In this document: in pieces, positions 1 to 8,453 of the stretch
Numbering within the stretch: position 1 is the first letter of the stretch
How the letters are laid out: the number at the start of each line of letters is the position of its first letter
Assembly: GCA_947311115.1 (NCBI GenBank)
Contig: CAMZKE010000049.1
Span: 1 to 41,212, forward strand
Length of the DNA: 41,212 nt
Source: an uncultured Bacteroidales bacterium
GTDB lineage: Bacteria > Bacteroidota > Bacteroidia > Bacteroidales > JAFGXI01
Direction of reading: 5' to 3'
Translations under genes and position numbers: made by a program
Notes under the pieces: generated by a model
Seen by the model: the letters and a program-made list of their open reading frames with translations, nothing else
Told to the model about the DNA's origin: nothing
Databases searched by the model: none

Positions 1-117
1 AAACCGTACAGCATCGTTCGGTCTTGATTTTTTCCTCTATTTTGCATCAAGGCAAAATGGAGTCGCCTGTCCGGCGAAAGAGGACAAGTATTAAAAAATA
101 CAACTACAAATTACACT
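1..117. repeat. Structured intergenic fragment with two hairpins
   Basis: No gene is visible here. An 11-bp stem pairs 35-45 with 52-62 (one T-G pair, 6-nt loop), and a short GCC/GGC hairpin follows at about 65-75. TCCTCT at 33-38 could alternatively pair with AGAGGA near 77-82, so two mutually exclusive folds are possible. This could be a degenerate dispersed repeat or the 3' end of a transcript from outside the window; the window edge prevents a decision. Confidence 0.3.
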
Positions 118-336
118 AAATAGCATAAAAATTTATATAAAAATAGATGCAGATTTTATATGATTTTTATGATATTAAAATTACGAAAATTTAATAATAA
201 ATTAAGTGCTTCGTTTATTGCAAGTATTGGATATATTTAACCACAAATTTCACAAATTTACACAAATATTTATTAAAAATAGACTCAGATTTTAACTATT
301 GTATATACTTATTATATTGGGTGCGAAAGTTCAGTA
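118..336 (+). repeat. AT-rich dispersed repeat, family 2, copy A
   Basis: About 220 nt made of modules that recur at 6205-6511: an acacaaat/aatatttat block, an 'atgatttttatgatatt' block, a 'cttcgtttattgcaagta' block and a terminal block ending in 'gggtgcgaaagttcagta' (319-336). The last ~50 nt differ from copy B by about one base. A partial reverse copy lies at 17277-17365. No open reading frame runs through it. Intergenic repeats of this kind are common in Bacteroidota; function unknown. Confidence 0.7.
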
Positions 337-564
337 ATTAATATACTCTAATAAAATGTATTATAACAAGGTAAGTTTTATGTTTACCCTTCGTCTTTTA
401 AATTAGTATTATTGATTTTATATGGGCATAAAACAAAAATTGCACAGTTCTTGCAAAAAAACTAACTTTAAACTTTTAAAATGAATTTCCTTCATTAAAG
501 CAAACGAAGTATAATTATTTGATACGCCAAAGGGTGGTAATTAGATACAAACATATTAAATAGA
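337..564. other. Non-coding stretch upstream of the YKAD-repeat gene
   Basis: 228 nt with no coding potential. It holds only small inverted repeats (GGTAA/TTACC at about 370-388; TGAA/TTCA near 483-494). No clear TAnnTTTG box is present, so the promoter for the next gene is not resolved; a TTATTTG near 515-521 is the nearest approximation. Confidence 0.4.
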
Positions 565-906
565 ATGAAAATTACACTTTTAATACTAATAATTTTCGGC
601 ATTTTTTTATCACAAAAAGTTAATGCACAAAAAATATATTCTGTAAATGCTGAATATAAGGCAGATATAAAAATATATGTTGTAAATGCAGAGTATAAAG
701 CAGATTTGCTTGTTTATAAAGAAAATGCAGAATATAAAGCAAAAGCTAACGAAGGCAAATGGTATTTTGTTGATGCTGATTACAAAGCAGATAAAAAAAT
801 ATTTTTTGAAGATGCAGAATATAAAGCCGATTTAAAAATATATTTTGTTGATGCTGAATACAAAGCAAAATGGAAAAATTTGAGCAAAAAGCATTTACTA
901 TACTAA
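565..906 (+). CDS. Secreted YKAD-repeat protein (DUF6150-like)
   Basis: 113 aa. Residues 1-21 form a signal peptide (K-rich start, hydrophobic core, ending VNAQ). The rest is six imperfect repeats of about 13 residues with the pattern (K/L)IYxVxAEYKAD, ending in a short KWKN/SKKHLLY tail. The regular alternation suggests a small beta-strand repeat fold outside the cytoplasm. From memory it resembles the Bacteroidota family DUF6150, which has no known function. The stop codon lies 12 nt before the Ppx-like gene, so the two may be co-transcribed, but no functional link is evident. Start: ATG 565 is the only one giving the signal peptide. Confidence 0.75.
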   Translation: MKITLLILIIFGIFLSQKVNAQKIYSVNAEYKADIKIYVVNAEYKADLLVYKENAEYKAKANEGKWYFVDADYKADKKIFFEDAEYKADLKIYFVDAEYKAKWKNLSKKHLLY

Positions 907-918
907 ACAGATTTTATA

Positions 919-1836
919 ATGAGAATTGCAATATTAGATTTAGGGACAAATACTTTTAACTTATTAATTGTTGATGCTATTGATAATAAATTTTCTCCAG
1001 TTTTTAAACGTAAAATACCTGTAAAACTTGGTGCAGGAGGAATAAATAATAATTTTATCGATTTAAAAACTTTTAACAGAGGTGTTGATAGTTTTGTTGA
1101 GTTATATAAACATATAGAAAAAAACAACTATGATATTGTTCGTGCAATAGCCACCTCTGCTATTAGAACTGCCGATAATGGCAAACTATTTATTGAAGAA
1201 CTTTATTCTAGAACAGGAGTAAATATTGAACTAATATCAGGCGAACAAGAAGCCGAATATATTTTTAAAGGAGTAAAAAACACAATAAGTTTTCCTAACG
1301 AGAACATACTTGTTTTAGATATAGGTGGTGGTAGTAATGAGTTTATTTTGGCAAAAAACAATAACCTAATTTTAAAACGTAGTTTTAAACTTGGAATGGC
1401 TCGTTTGTTAGATTTATTTAAACCAGAAGACCGAATAACTGCAAAAACAATAAATAAGATAAATAGTTTTTTAAACACAGAACTTTCGCTGTGTATTAAT
1501 AATTGCTTAAATAAAAATATTACAAAACTTATTGGATCTTCCGGTGCTTTTAATACAATTGCATCTCTAATATTTATTCATAAAAATATGAGTAAAATGA
1601 AAAACTTATCTAATAAAATATTATTAGACGATTTTTATTCGCTTTACAATGAATTAATATATAGTAGCTTAGAGGAACGGCAAAATATGAAAGGAATGCC
1701 ACTTTTTAGAGCAGAAATGATTGTAGTTGCAATAATTTTTATAAAATTTATTATTGAAAAACTTAATATTACAGAATTATATCAATCGCGTTATGCTTTA
1801 AAAGAAGGCGTAATTTTCGATATTTTAGAAAAATAA
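919..1836 (+). CDS. Exopolyphosphatase / pppGpp phosphatase family (Ppx/GppA)
   Basis: 305 aa, the short single-module form of the family (E. coli Ppx is about 500 aa with an extra C-terminal domain). Sugar-kinase/Hsp70-like nucleotide-fold motifs are visible: DLGTNTFN (residues 7-14), ATSAIRTADN (78-87), SGEQEAEYIF with the likely catalytic Glu (107-116) and DIGGGSN (134-140). It should hydrolyse polyphosphate and/or pppGpp in the cytoplasm. It precedes the NtrC-type regulator by 24 nt, so an operon is plausible. Exact substrate cannot be told from sequence. Confidence 0.9.
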   Translation: MRIAILDLGTNTFNLLIVDAIDNKFSPVFKRKIPVKLGAGGINNNFIDLKTFNRGVDSFVELYKHIEKNNYDIVRAIATSAIRTADNGKLFIEELYSRTGVNIELISGEQEAEYIFKGVKNTISFPNENILVLDIGGGSNEFILAKNNNLILKRSFKLGMARLLDLFKPEDRITAKTINKINSFLNTELSLCINNCLNKNITKLIGSSGAFNTIASLIFIHKNMSKMKNLSNKILLDDFYSLYNELIYSSLEERQNMKGMPLFRAEMIVVAIIFIKFIIEKLNITELYQSRYALKEGVIFDILEK

Positions 1837-1860
1837 TACTTAGCTTAATAAAATAAAAAT

Positions 1861-3018
1861 ATGAAAATATTAGTAATAGACGACGAACGAAGTATAAGAA
1901 ATACTTTAAAGGAAATTCTTGAATACGAAAATTACAAGGTAGAAACTGTTGAATCGGGAAAACAAGCATTAGCTTTAATAGATAATAATGATTTTGATTT
2001 AATTTTTTGTGATATAAAAATGCCTGAAATGGATGGTATTGAAGTTTTAAAAGAAATTATAAAACTAAAATCAGAAATACCGGTAATAATGATATCCGGT
2101 CATGGAAATATTGAAACTGCTGTTGAAGCAATAAAATTTGGAGCTTACGATTTTATTCAAAAACCTCTAGATTTAAACCGTATCTTGGTAACAATAAAAA
2201 ATGCCACAGACAAAACAGCACTTGTTGCCGAAACTAAAGTTTTAAAGAAAAAAGTTAGCAAAAAATATGAAATGATAGGCGAGTCGGAGCAAATTACTAA
2301 AGTAAAAGAAATGATTGAAAAGGTTGCCCCTACCGATGCACGTGTACTAATAACCGGAAATAATGGAACAGGAAAAGAGGTTGTTGCTCGTTGGATTTAC
2401 GAAAAAAGTAATCGAGCTAAAGCTCCATTTATTGAAGTTAATTGTGCAGCGATTCCGTCAGAATTGATTGAAAGTGAATTGTTTGGGCATGAAAAGGGAG
2501 CGTTTACCTCAGCACACAAGCAACGCAAAGGAAAATTTGAACAAGCTAACGGAGGTACTATTTTCTTAGATGAAATTGGCGATATGAGTTTATCGGCACA
2601 AGCAAAAGTGTTGAGAGCATTACAAGAAAATAAAATTTCGCGTGTTGGTAGCGATAAAGATATAAAAGTTGATGTGCGTGTAATTGCAGCTACAAATAAA
2701 AATCTTAGAGAAGAAATAAATAATAAAAAATTTCGAGAAGATTTATATCATCGTCTTAGCGTAATAATTATTTCTGTTCCCGACCTAAATGAACGAAGAG
2801 ATGATATTCCATTATTAGTAAATTATTTTATTGCACAAATATGTAAAGAACAAGGTGTAAAACAAAAAGGTATTGATAATAAAGCTGTTGCAAAACTTAA
2901 AGAGTATAATTGGACAGGTAATATTCGTGAGTTACGCAATGTTATTGAACGTCTTATTATTCTTAGTTCTGATATAATTACCGAAAACGATGTAAACGAT
3001 TATGTTGTTTTAAAGTAA
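1861..3018 (+). CDS. NtrC-type sigma-54 response regulator lacking a Fis HTH domain
   Basis: 385 aa. Receiver domain at 1-120 with acidic pocket D7/D8, phospho-acceptor D51 and K101. AAA+ sigma-54 activator domain at about 138-365: Walker A GNNGTGKE (166-173), sigma-54 contact loop GAFTSA (213-218; the classical loop is GAFTGA), Walker B FLDEIGD (235-241), arginine region FREDLYHRL (291-299) and WTGNIRELRN (351-360). The protein stops shortly after the AAA+ lid, so the usual C-terminal Fis-type helix-turn-helix is absent and the sequence after the stop shows no remnant. It probably acts without its own DNA site or from solution. No partner histidine kinase is adjacent. Confidence 0.92.
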   Translation: MKILVIDDERSIRNTLKEILEYENYKVETVESGKQALALIDNNDFDLIFCDIKMPEMDGIEVLKEIIKLKSEIPVIMISGHGNIETAVEAIKFGAYDFIQKPLDLNRILVTIKNATDKTALVAETKVLKKKVSKKYEMIGESEQITKVKEMIEKVAPTDARVLITGNNGTGKEVVARWIYEKSNRAKAPFIEVNCAAIPSELIESELFGHEKGAFTSAHKQRKGKFEQANGGTIFLDEIGDMSLSAQAKVLRALQENKISRVGSDKDIKVDVRVIAATNKNLREEINNKKFREDLYHRLSVIIISVPDLNERRDDIPLLVNYFIAQICKEQGVKQKGIDNKAVAKLKEYNWTGNIRELRNVIERLIILSSDIITENDVNDYVVLK

Positions 3019-3089
3019 TTTACATTCCGGCTAAATAAGATATAGAAAAATATAATTTAAAACTATCGATAATTATAGAATAATTTTTA

Positions 3090-3097
3090 TAGTTTTG
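3090..3097 (+). promoter_or_regulatory. Bacteroidota -7 promoter element before the TPP riboswitch
   Basis: TAGTTTTG matches the TAnnTTTG consensus and would start transcription around 3101, about 10 nt before the riboswitch aptamer. No good TTTG -33 box is visible. Confidence 0.6.
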
Positions 3098-3108
3098 CCA
3101 AAGTTTTA

Positions 3109-3182
3109 CGAATAGGAGTGCCACAACGGCTGAGATAATATCCTTTGAACCTGATACAGATAATGCTGTCGCAGGAAATTCA
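3109..3182 (+). promoter_or_regulatory. TPP (thiamin pyrophosphate) riboswitch
   Basis: The conserved THI-box blocks appear in order: GGAGTGCC (3115-3122), GGCTGAGATAATA (3128-3140), CCTTTGAACCTGAT (3142-3155), CAGATAATGCTG (3157-3168) and CGCAGGAAA (3170-3178). It lies about 70 nt upstream of the TonB-dependent receptor ATG, with its own -7 element before it. The expression platform is unclear: no strong terminator lies between the aptamer and the start, so control of translation initiation is more likely, which is inference. Confidence 0.95.
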
Positions 3183-3249
3183 AATTTTACCTCACTTACA
3201 TCAAGCACTTTTTATTCGATTTTAGTTTAACAATTTAAATTTTTAATCG

Positions 3250-5676
3250 ATGAAAAGATTTTTTACAATTAGTTTATTACTAGTGGTTGTACTAGGTTTA
3301 CAAGCACAAAAAATTAAGTTATCAGGAAAAATAACCGATAACGAAAACAATCCATTACCGGGAGCAGCTATACAAATTAAAAACACTTTTTTAGGTACAA
3401 CTACTAATCAAGATGGAGTATTTGAATTTAACTTAAAAGAAGGTGATTACATCTTAAATTTTAGTTTTATTGGTTATAAGGATGTTGAAAAAACTGTTAA
3501 GCTTAATAAAGATTTAATCCTAAATGTACAATTAGAACCAAATACAGTTATGACCGATGAGGTTATTGTAAAAGCCACGCGTGCTAACGAAAACACTCCT
3601 GTTGTACAAACTACAATAAATAAAAAAGATATTGCAGTAAATAGTAATACTGCCGATATCCCTTTTCAACTTGAGATGTTACCTTCGGTTGTTGCTACTT
3701 CGGAAAACGGAACAGGAATGGGCTACACAGCTATGCGTATTCGTGGTACAGACATGAGTCGTATTAATGTTACAATGAACGGAATACCGGTTAATGATGC
3801 CGAATCGCAAGGCGTATATTTTGTAAATATGCCTGACTTTACTGCTTCGGTTAACTCAATTCAAGTACAGCGTGGAGTGGGTACATCAACAAATGGAGCC
3901 GCATCCTTTGGTGGCTCAATAAATTTTCAAACTCTTACATTAGAACCAAAACCTTATGCTATTTTATCGCAATCGGTTGGTTCTTTTAACACATTTAAAG
4001 AAAGTATTTCTGCTGGTACCGGTTTGTTAAATAATAAATTTGCATTTGATGTTAGATATTCAAAATTAAACTCTGATGGATATATAGACCGTGGATTCTC
4101 TGACCATCAATCGTTTTATTTCTCAGGTACTTATTATGGAAGAAAAGATATGTTGAAAGCTGTAATTTTGTTAGGAAAAGAGAAAACAGGTATTACTTGG
4201 TGGGGAGTGCCTAGTGATATAATTGATAGTATCAGAACATTTAATCCTGCCGGAGAATATTACGATAAAAATGGGAAACAGCAGTTTTATGACGGACAAA
4301 CCGATAATTATTGGCAAAATCATTATCAATTATTGTATTCAAGAGAATTATCTCGTAAATTTAGTTTTAATGCAGCATTACACGCCACAACAGGCAAAGG
4401 TTATTATCAGCAATATAAAACTAACGATAATTTTAGTGAATACGGTTTAAGCAATATAATTTATTCTAACGATACAATTTCTTCAACAGACTTAATTCGT
4501 CAAAAATGGTTAGATAATTTATTTTATGGCTTTACATCAAGCTTAAATTATAACTACAATAAGTTTGATGTTACACTTGGTATAGCCGGAAACAAATACG
4601 ATGGCGACCATTTTGGCAATATTAAATGGATGCAACACAATAACGGTACTGCTCAAGATTATCAATGGTATAAAAATAACGGTACAAAAACCGATTTTAA
4701 TACATTCTTAAAAGTTCAGTATTCTCTTAACGAGAAATTATCATTTTATGGCGATGTTCAGTATCGTAAAATACAATATAAAATGCAAGGTCCCGACGAT
4801 GATTTAGTTATTTTAGACCAAACAAATAATTATAATTTTGTTAACCCTAAGTTTGGTGTAAATTACAAATTAAATAATAGTAATACAATTTATGCAACAT
4901 TTGGCATTGCTAACAGAGAGCCTACCAGAACAGATATAAAAGATGCATCAAAAAATGGAGGTAAAACATTTCCTATGCACGAAACACTGTACGATTATGA
5001 GCTTGGGTATCAAATTACGAAGCAAAAATATGCTCTTGGTGTAAATATTTACTATATGGATTATAAAAATCAATTAGTTAGTACAGGTGAATTAAATAGT
5101 GTAGGATACCCAATAATGACTAATGTTGATAATAGTTATCGTACAGGTGTAGAATTTATTTTTGGAGTAAAGCCTATAAAAAATCTTGAGTGGATTGGGA
5201 ATATTACAGTTTCAAAAAATATTATTAGTAATTATGTTGATTATGACTATCATACAGATGTTAACTGGAATTACACTTATGAGAAACGAGAGCTAGGAAA
5301 TACAAATATTTCATACTCGCCTGAATTAATTGGAGCAAGTACAATATCTTATACTTTCCTTAAAAGCTTTACTTTTAACTTTATCAGCAAATATGTAAGC
5401 GACCAATATATTGATAATACTATGAGCGATGCTAGAAAACTAGATGCATACTTTATAAACAATGTTCGTCTAGATTTTTATAAGAGTTTTGATAAAGCAC
5501 CAAATTTTAGAATGCAATTTTTAGTTAATAATATTTTTAATGTAGATTATATTAGTAATGCCTATGGTGGCAAGTGGTACGAAACTGATGGTAAAAAAGA
5601 AATAGAAAAATCGTGGGTCTATTATTATCCTCAAGCAGGTGTTAATTTTATGATTAAATTGGCGTTAGAGTTTTAA
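3250..5676 (+). CDS. TonB-dependent outer-membrane receptor, predicted thiamin uptake
   Basis: 808 aa. Signal peptide 1-19 (ends LQAQ). A carboxypeptidase-regulatory-like beta-sandwich (about 22-105, GKITDNENNPLPGAAI...) is followed by a plug domain (about 110-230, with RIRGTD, GIPVNDAESQG and GAASFGGSINFQT) and a 22-strand-type barrel ending in the terminal aromatic F typical of outer-membrane beta-barrels. The TPP riboswitch directly upstream implies repression by intracellular TPP, so the cargo is most likely thiamin or a precursor. No SusD partner or inner-membrane thiamin transporter is adjacent. Confidence 0.93.
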   Translation: MKRFFTISLLLVVVLGLQAQKIKLSGKITDNENNPLPGAAIQIKNTFLGTTTNQDGVFEFNLKEGDYILNFSFIGYKDVEKTVKLNKDLILNVQLEPNTVMTDEVIVKATRANENTPVVQTTINKKDIAVNSNTADIPFQLEMLPSVVATSENGTGMGYTAMRIRGTDMSRINVTMNGIPVNDAESQGVYFVNMPDFTASVNSIQVQRGVGTSTNGAASFGGSINFQTLTLEPKPYAILSQSVGSFNTFKESISAGTGLLNNKFAFDVRYSKLNSDGYIDRGFSDHQSFYFSGTYYGRKDMLKAVILLGKEKTGITWWGVPSDIIDSIRTFNPAGEYYDKNGKQQFYDGQTDNYWQNHYQLLYSRELSRKFSFNAALHATTGKGYYQQYKTNDNFSEYGLSNIIYSNDTISSTDLIRQKWLDNLFYGFTSSLNYNYNKFDVTLGIAGNKYDGDHFGNIKWMQHNNGTAQDYQWYKNNGTKTDFNTFLKVQYSLNEKLSFYGDVQYRKIQYKMQGPDDDLVILDQTNNYNFVNPKFGVNYKLNNSNTIYATFGIANREPTRTDIKDASKNGGKTFPMHETLYDYELGYQITKQKYALGVNIYYMDYKNQLVSTGELNSVGYPIMTNVDNSYRTGVEFIFGVKPIKNLEWIGNITVSKNIISNYVDYDYHTDVNWNYTYEKRELGNTNISYSPELIGASTISYTFLKSFTFNFISKYVSDQYIDNTMSDARKLDAYFINNVRLDFYKSFDKAPNFRMQFLVNNIFNVDYISNAYGGKWYETDGKKEIEKSWVYYYPQAGVNFMIKLALEF

Positions 5677-5849
5677 AATTAATGTTTTCTTGGCAAGTTA
5701 CAAGTTCACATTTTGTTTTATACATTCGTAAAATATAGAATTAAACTTTATAATGTAAAATAATTTACCAAATATAAATTACTTTATACCAAATATAAAT
5801 TGTTATTGACCAAGTATTGATTTGCTATTTTATTTACTTAAATAGTGCC

Positions 5850-5857
5850 TATATTTG
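5850..5857 (+). promoter_or_regulatory. -7 promoter element of a candidate small RNA
   Basis: TATATTTG matches TAnnTTTG exactly. A TTTG lies at 5821-5824, but its spacing is about 5 nt longer than the usual -33/-7 distance. Predicted start is around 5861, with a terminator about 90 nt downstream and no ORF between. Confidence 0.5.
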
Positions 5858-5860
5858 TAT

Positions 5861-5962
5861 CGGTGTAAGTAAAATGTTAACAACGTCTCATTTGGTTTTA
5901 CAGATTACTTTTCATAGTGTGTGTAAAAAAGGACAGTCTCCCCGATTGTCCTTTTTGTTTTT
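5861..5962 (+). ncRNA. Candidate ~100-nt small RNA
   Basis: Intergenic transcript inferred from a perfect -7 box (5850-5857) and a strong terminator (5926-5956). The body can form a rod: GTAA (5865-5868) with TTAC (5905-5908), and GTAAAATG (5869-5876) with CA...TTTTAC (5889-5890 and 5896-5901, separated by a 5-nt bulge). No reading frame of useful length is present. Size and rod shape would suit a 6S-type RNA of Bacteroidota (6S-Flavo), but I cannot match the consensus from memory. Alternatively it is the 3' tail of the TonB receptor transcript. Confidence 0.45.
5926..5962 (+). terminator. Rho-independent terminator
   Basis: A 10-bp perfect stem pairs 5926-5935 with 5947-5956 (AAAAAGGACA/TGTCCTTTTT) around an 11-nt loop, followed by GTTTTTA. 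Because the stem has A- and T-tracts at both ends, it could act in both directions. Confidence 0.8.
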
Positions 5963-6204
5963 ATTAAATTACATGACTGAAGTTCCGCACTTATAATTAA
6001 TGTACTTTATATTAGTGATTTAATGTTAATGTAAATCATCTATTTACAGTTTATTAAATTTTTTTTGTGGTTTTGAGTAAGGTTCCAAAATTCCAATAAT
6101 TTTCATTATATGTCTTCAAGCCAGACAGGCTTTAACTTTTCCAATAGCTGAAAAGTAAACAAAAAGCCACCGCTGACAATAAATTTGCTAAAAACTAAAT
6201 AATT
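5963..6204. other. Non-coding spacer between the sRNA candidate and repeat B
   Basis: About 240 nt without coding potential. It contains a block near 6110-6180 (short inverted pieces AAGCC/GGCTT and CTTTTCC/GAAAAG) that looks like a decayed dispersed repeat. Nothing else is supported. Confidence 0.35.
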
Positions 6205-6511
6205 TCACTAAACAACACAAATATTTATATACAAATAGACGCAGATTGTATATGATTTTTATGATATTAAAATTACGAAGGTTTATTATAATAAATTAGC
6301 TACTTCGTTTATTGCAAGTATTGAATATATTAACCACAAATTACACAAATTTACACAAATATTTATATAAGAATAGACGCAGATTATATATGATTTTTAT
6401 GATATAAAATAACGCAGATTTAACAACAAATTTACACAAATATTTATATAAAAATAGATGCAGATTTTAACTATTGTATATACTAATTATATTGGGTGCG
6501 AAAGTTCAGTA
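6205..6511 (+). repeat. AT-rich dispersed repeat, family 2, copy B
   Basis: About 307 nt, a longer version of 118-336 with one extra internal module: the block of acacaaatatttatat plus agacgcagatt occurs three times. It ends in the same 'gggtgcgaaagttcagta' element (6494-6511), which touches the stop codon (6512-6514) of the minus-strand DUF4421 gene. It could supply that gene's 3' untranslated end. Confidence 0.7.
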
Positions 6512-7537
6512 CTATAATATCCTAAAACCTGCCGTTACTTTAAAAAACTCTCTAAAGAATTTATAATTTGTTGTACAGTTGTATGGTGTGTACGACGACC
6601 TAAATCCAATAATATCTTGAGAATTTGAATAAATTATATTTGCAAAAAATATTTTTCCGTTATATCCCAAAGCAAGTTTAGCTAAATAATAAACCGAGAG
6701 CCAAGGGCCAAACCTTGTTCTGGTATTAGCTTCTAAATCGTACCATTTAAACTGAGCACTTAAACCTCCAACAGCAATAAACGAGAGACTGAAATAACGT
6801 TTGAAAATAAGGCTATACCCTATACCGGGAGCAAATTTTACTGATAGCGTACTCAAATTATACATATCTTTTGTTCTTGGGAAAAACTCTTTCTCTGATT
6901 CAAGTATTAATGAATTTCCCTTGTCATTTTTTACACCCATATAATTAGCTCCAAATAGCATTAAAAACGAACCTGCTGTTTTCTTTTGGCGTTCGGTTTG
7001 CTCAAACGCTGCATTTATTGAAAAACTTTTTGTCATTGTAAAATGCGTTTCAAAGCCAATATTATTAAATTTTACATCAGGTCTTATAATATATGCATCA
7101 TCAACACCTTGTTTGTGAAAATCGTCGAAAATACCGTAGCGGTCAAGAGTATCTAAATATAACCCTTTGTACTGTGTCCAATAAAATTGCATTCCAAATA
7201 AACGCTTTTGAAAATTAAACACAAGGTTTCTCGATTCCGTTTTACCAAACTCCTCAGGCTGTGGTAAAGACCTAACATAAGATATTGTGAAGTTTTTTAT
7301 ACTTATTTTACCTCCAATGCTACCTATAATATTAGGTTTGTATTTCATTTGACCTGCTTGGTCGTTTTGTCTGCTTTTAATTAACAGATAGGAGTATTCG
7401 TTTACATAAATAGGTGCAAACGAAAACTTACTTTCAATAGCTTCGATGTTTTCAGGAAGTTTTTTTGTTTTTTTTTGTGCATTTATTTTTAATGCAATTA
7501 AAAATACCAAGAATAATGTAATATAATATTTAAACAT
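6512..7537 (-). CDS. DUF4421-like outer-membrane protein
   Basis: 341 aa with a signal peptide (1-20, ends INAQ) and alternating aromatic/polar beta-strand sequence throughout. Family-like landmarks are the N-terminal FSFAPIYVNEYSYLL region, FNFQKRLFGMQFYWTQYKGLYL, the central KKTAGSFLMLFGANY and a C-terminal beta-strand ending FRIL. This matches my memory of DUF4421, predicted outer-membrane barrels of Bacteroidota with no known function. The gene overlaps the preceding methyltransferase gene by 8 nt on the same strand, so they are translationally coupled. Confidence 0.75.
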   Translation of the reverse strand: MFKYYITLFLVFLIALKINAQKKTKKLPENIEAIESKFSFAPIYVNEYSYLLIKSRQNDQAGQMKYKPNIIGSIGGKISIKNFTISYVRSLPQPEEFGKTESRNLVFNFQKRLFGMQFYWTQYKGLYLDTLDRYGIFDDFHKQGVDDAYIIRPDVKFNNIGFETHFTMTKSFSINAAFEQTERQKKTAGSFLMLFGANYMGVKNDKGNSLILESEKEFFPRTKDMYNLSTLSVKFAPGIGYSLIFKRYFSLSFIAVGGLSAQFKWYDLEANTRTRFGPWLSVYYLAKLALGYNGKIFFANIIYSNSQDIIGFRSSYTPYNCTTNYKFFREFFKVTAGFRIL

Positions 7538-8039
7538 TTTTACTCAATAACTTTTTTATACACTCATATTTTAAACAAAACCAAGGAGTGTAGTTCATAT
7601 AATCGATATAATCTTTTCTAAATTTACGTTTAGCTTCTGGCTCTTCAACAAGTTTTATCATAACTAACATAAAAATAATTTCGATAGGTGCAATTATAAT
7701 AATAAACGATACCGAACCTAATAAAAGGGCTATCGATAACGGAAAAAACAACAAACCTAAATGCATAGGATGTCGCATATATTTATATATACCTTTATCA
7801 ACAAATTTATTAGTATCCATTCTTGGTAAATTGCCTTCACGACCATATTTAGCAAGTGTTTTACCAGTGTTTTTACTAACTCTTAGTACTAATAAAAGCA
7901 AAATAAAACCAATAATAAAGCTAAATGTATGAAATACAATATCCTTTTGCATAAACGGGAATAATTGTTTATCGATATAAAACGATAAAATACCGCCACC
8001 AAAAATCATTAATATCCAAATAAGTATTCGTAAAATCAT
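7530..8039 (-). CDS. Membrane methyltransferase of the ICMT/PEMT type
   Basis: 169 aa with four hydrophobic segments (about 3-22, 33-52, 95-125 in two parts). The C-terminal half carries the family's SAM-binding signature: KYMRHPMHLGLLFFP (residues about 89-103) and EEPEAKRKFRKDYIDYMNYTPWF near the end. Such proteins methylate isoprenylcysteine, phospholipids or other lipophilic substrates at the inner membrane; the substrate here is unknown. TATCTTTA on the minus strand at 8045-8052, a near-match to the -7 consensus, lies only 5 nt from the ATG. Confidence 0.8.
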   Translation of the reverse strand: MILRILIWILMIFGGGILSFYIDKQLFPFMQKDIVFHTFSFIIGFILLLLVLRVSKNTGKTLAKYGREGNLPRMDTNKFVDKGIYKYMRHPMHLGLLFFPLSIALLLGSVSFIIIIAPIEIIFMLVMIKLVEEPEAKRKFRKDYIDYMNYTPWFCLKYECIKKLLSKNV

Positions 8040-8077
8040 TAGTGTAAAGATAGTGTTTTTATATAATTAAAAAACAT

Positions 8078-8085
8078 TAACTTTG
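8078..8085 (+). promoter_or_regulatory. -7 promoter element for rbfA
   Basis: TAACTTTG matches TAnnTTTG exactly. Its final G overlaps the GTG at 8085, so that codon cannot be the start; ATG 8097 can. Confidence 0.65.
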
Positions 8086-8096
8086 TGAAAAAAAAT

Positions 8097-8444
8097 ATGG
8101 AAGCATATAGTGTTCGACAAAATAAAGTGTCAAAATTAGTTCAAACAACTCTTGCCGAGATTATTCAAAAAAAAGGTTTTCAGGCTTATGGCGGAGCAAT
8201 GATTACTGTTGCTCAGGTTAGGGTAAGTCCTGATTTAAACTATGCAAAAGTTTATATTAGTATTTTTGCTACATCAAAAACTAAAGAAGAAGTGTTAGAA
8301 ATGGTTAAAAAAGACACTAAAACTTTACGATACGAATTAGGAAAACTGGTGAGAAATCAACTTAGAGTTGTTCCATCACTTTCTTTTTTTATTGATGATA
8401 CTCTTGACCATATTGAGAAAATAGACGATTTACTTAAAAAGTAA
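8097..8444 (+). CDS. rbfA: Ribosome-binding factor A
   Basis: 115 aa from ATG 8097. A GTG 12 nt upstream overlaps the promoter box and is rejected. KH-type fold with the family pattern: N-terminal SVRQNKVSKLVQTTLAEIIQ, central ITVAQVRVSPDLNYAKVYISIF, C-terminal LRYELGKLVRNQLRVVPSLSFFIDDTLDHIEKIDDLL. It binds the 30S subunit during 16S rRNA maturation and cold adaptation. The LolC/E-type gene follows 9 nt downstream, an arrangement I recall as common in Bacteroidota. Confidence 0.96.
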   Translation: MEAYSVRQNKVSKLVQTTLAEIIQKKGFQAYGGAMITVAQVRVSPDLNYAKVYISIFATSKTKEEVLEMVKKDTKTLRYELGKLVRNQLRVVPSLSFFIDDTLDHIEKIDDLLKK

Positions 8445-8453
8445 AAATACGAT

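Noticed and set aside
1203-1478. 91-aa minus-strand ORF inside the Ppx-like gene
   Set aside because: Antisense shadow, no promoter, no recognisable domain.
3020-3208. Minus-strand 62-aa ORF over the riboswitch
   Set aside because: The conserved bases belong to the THI aptamer on the plus strand; the ORF is incidental.
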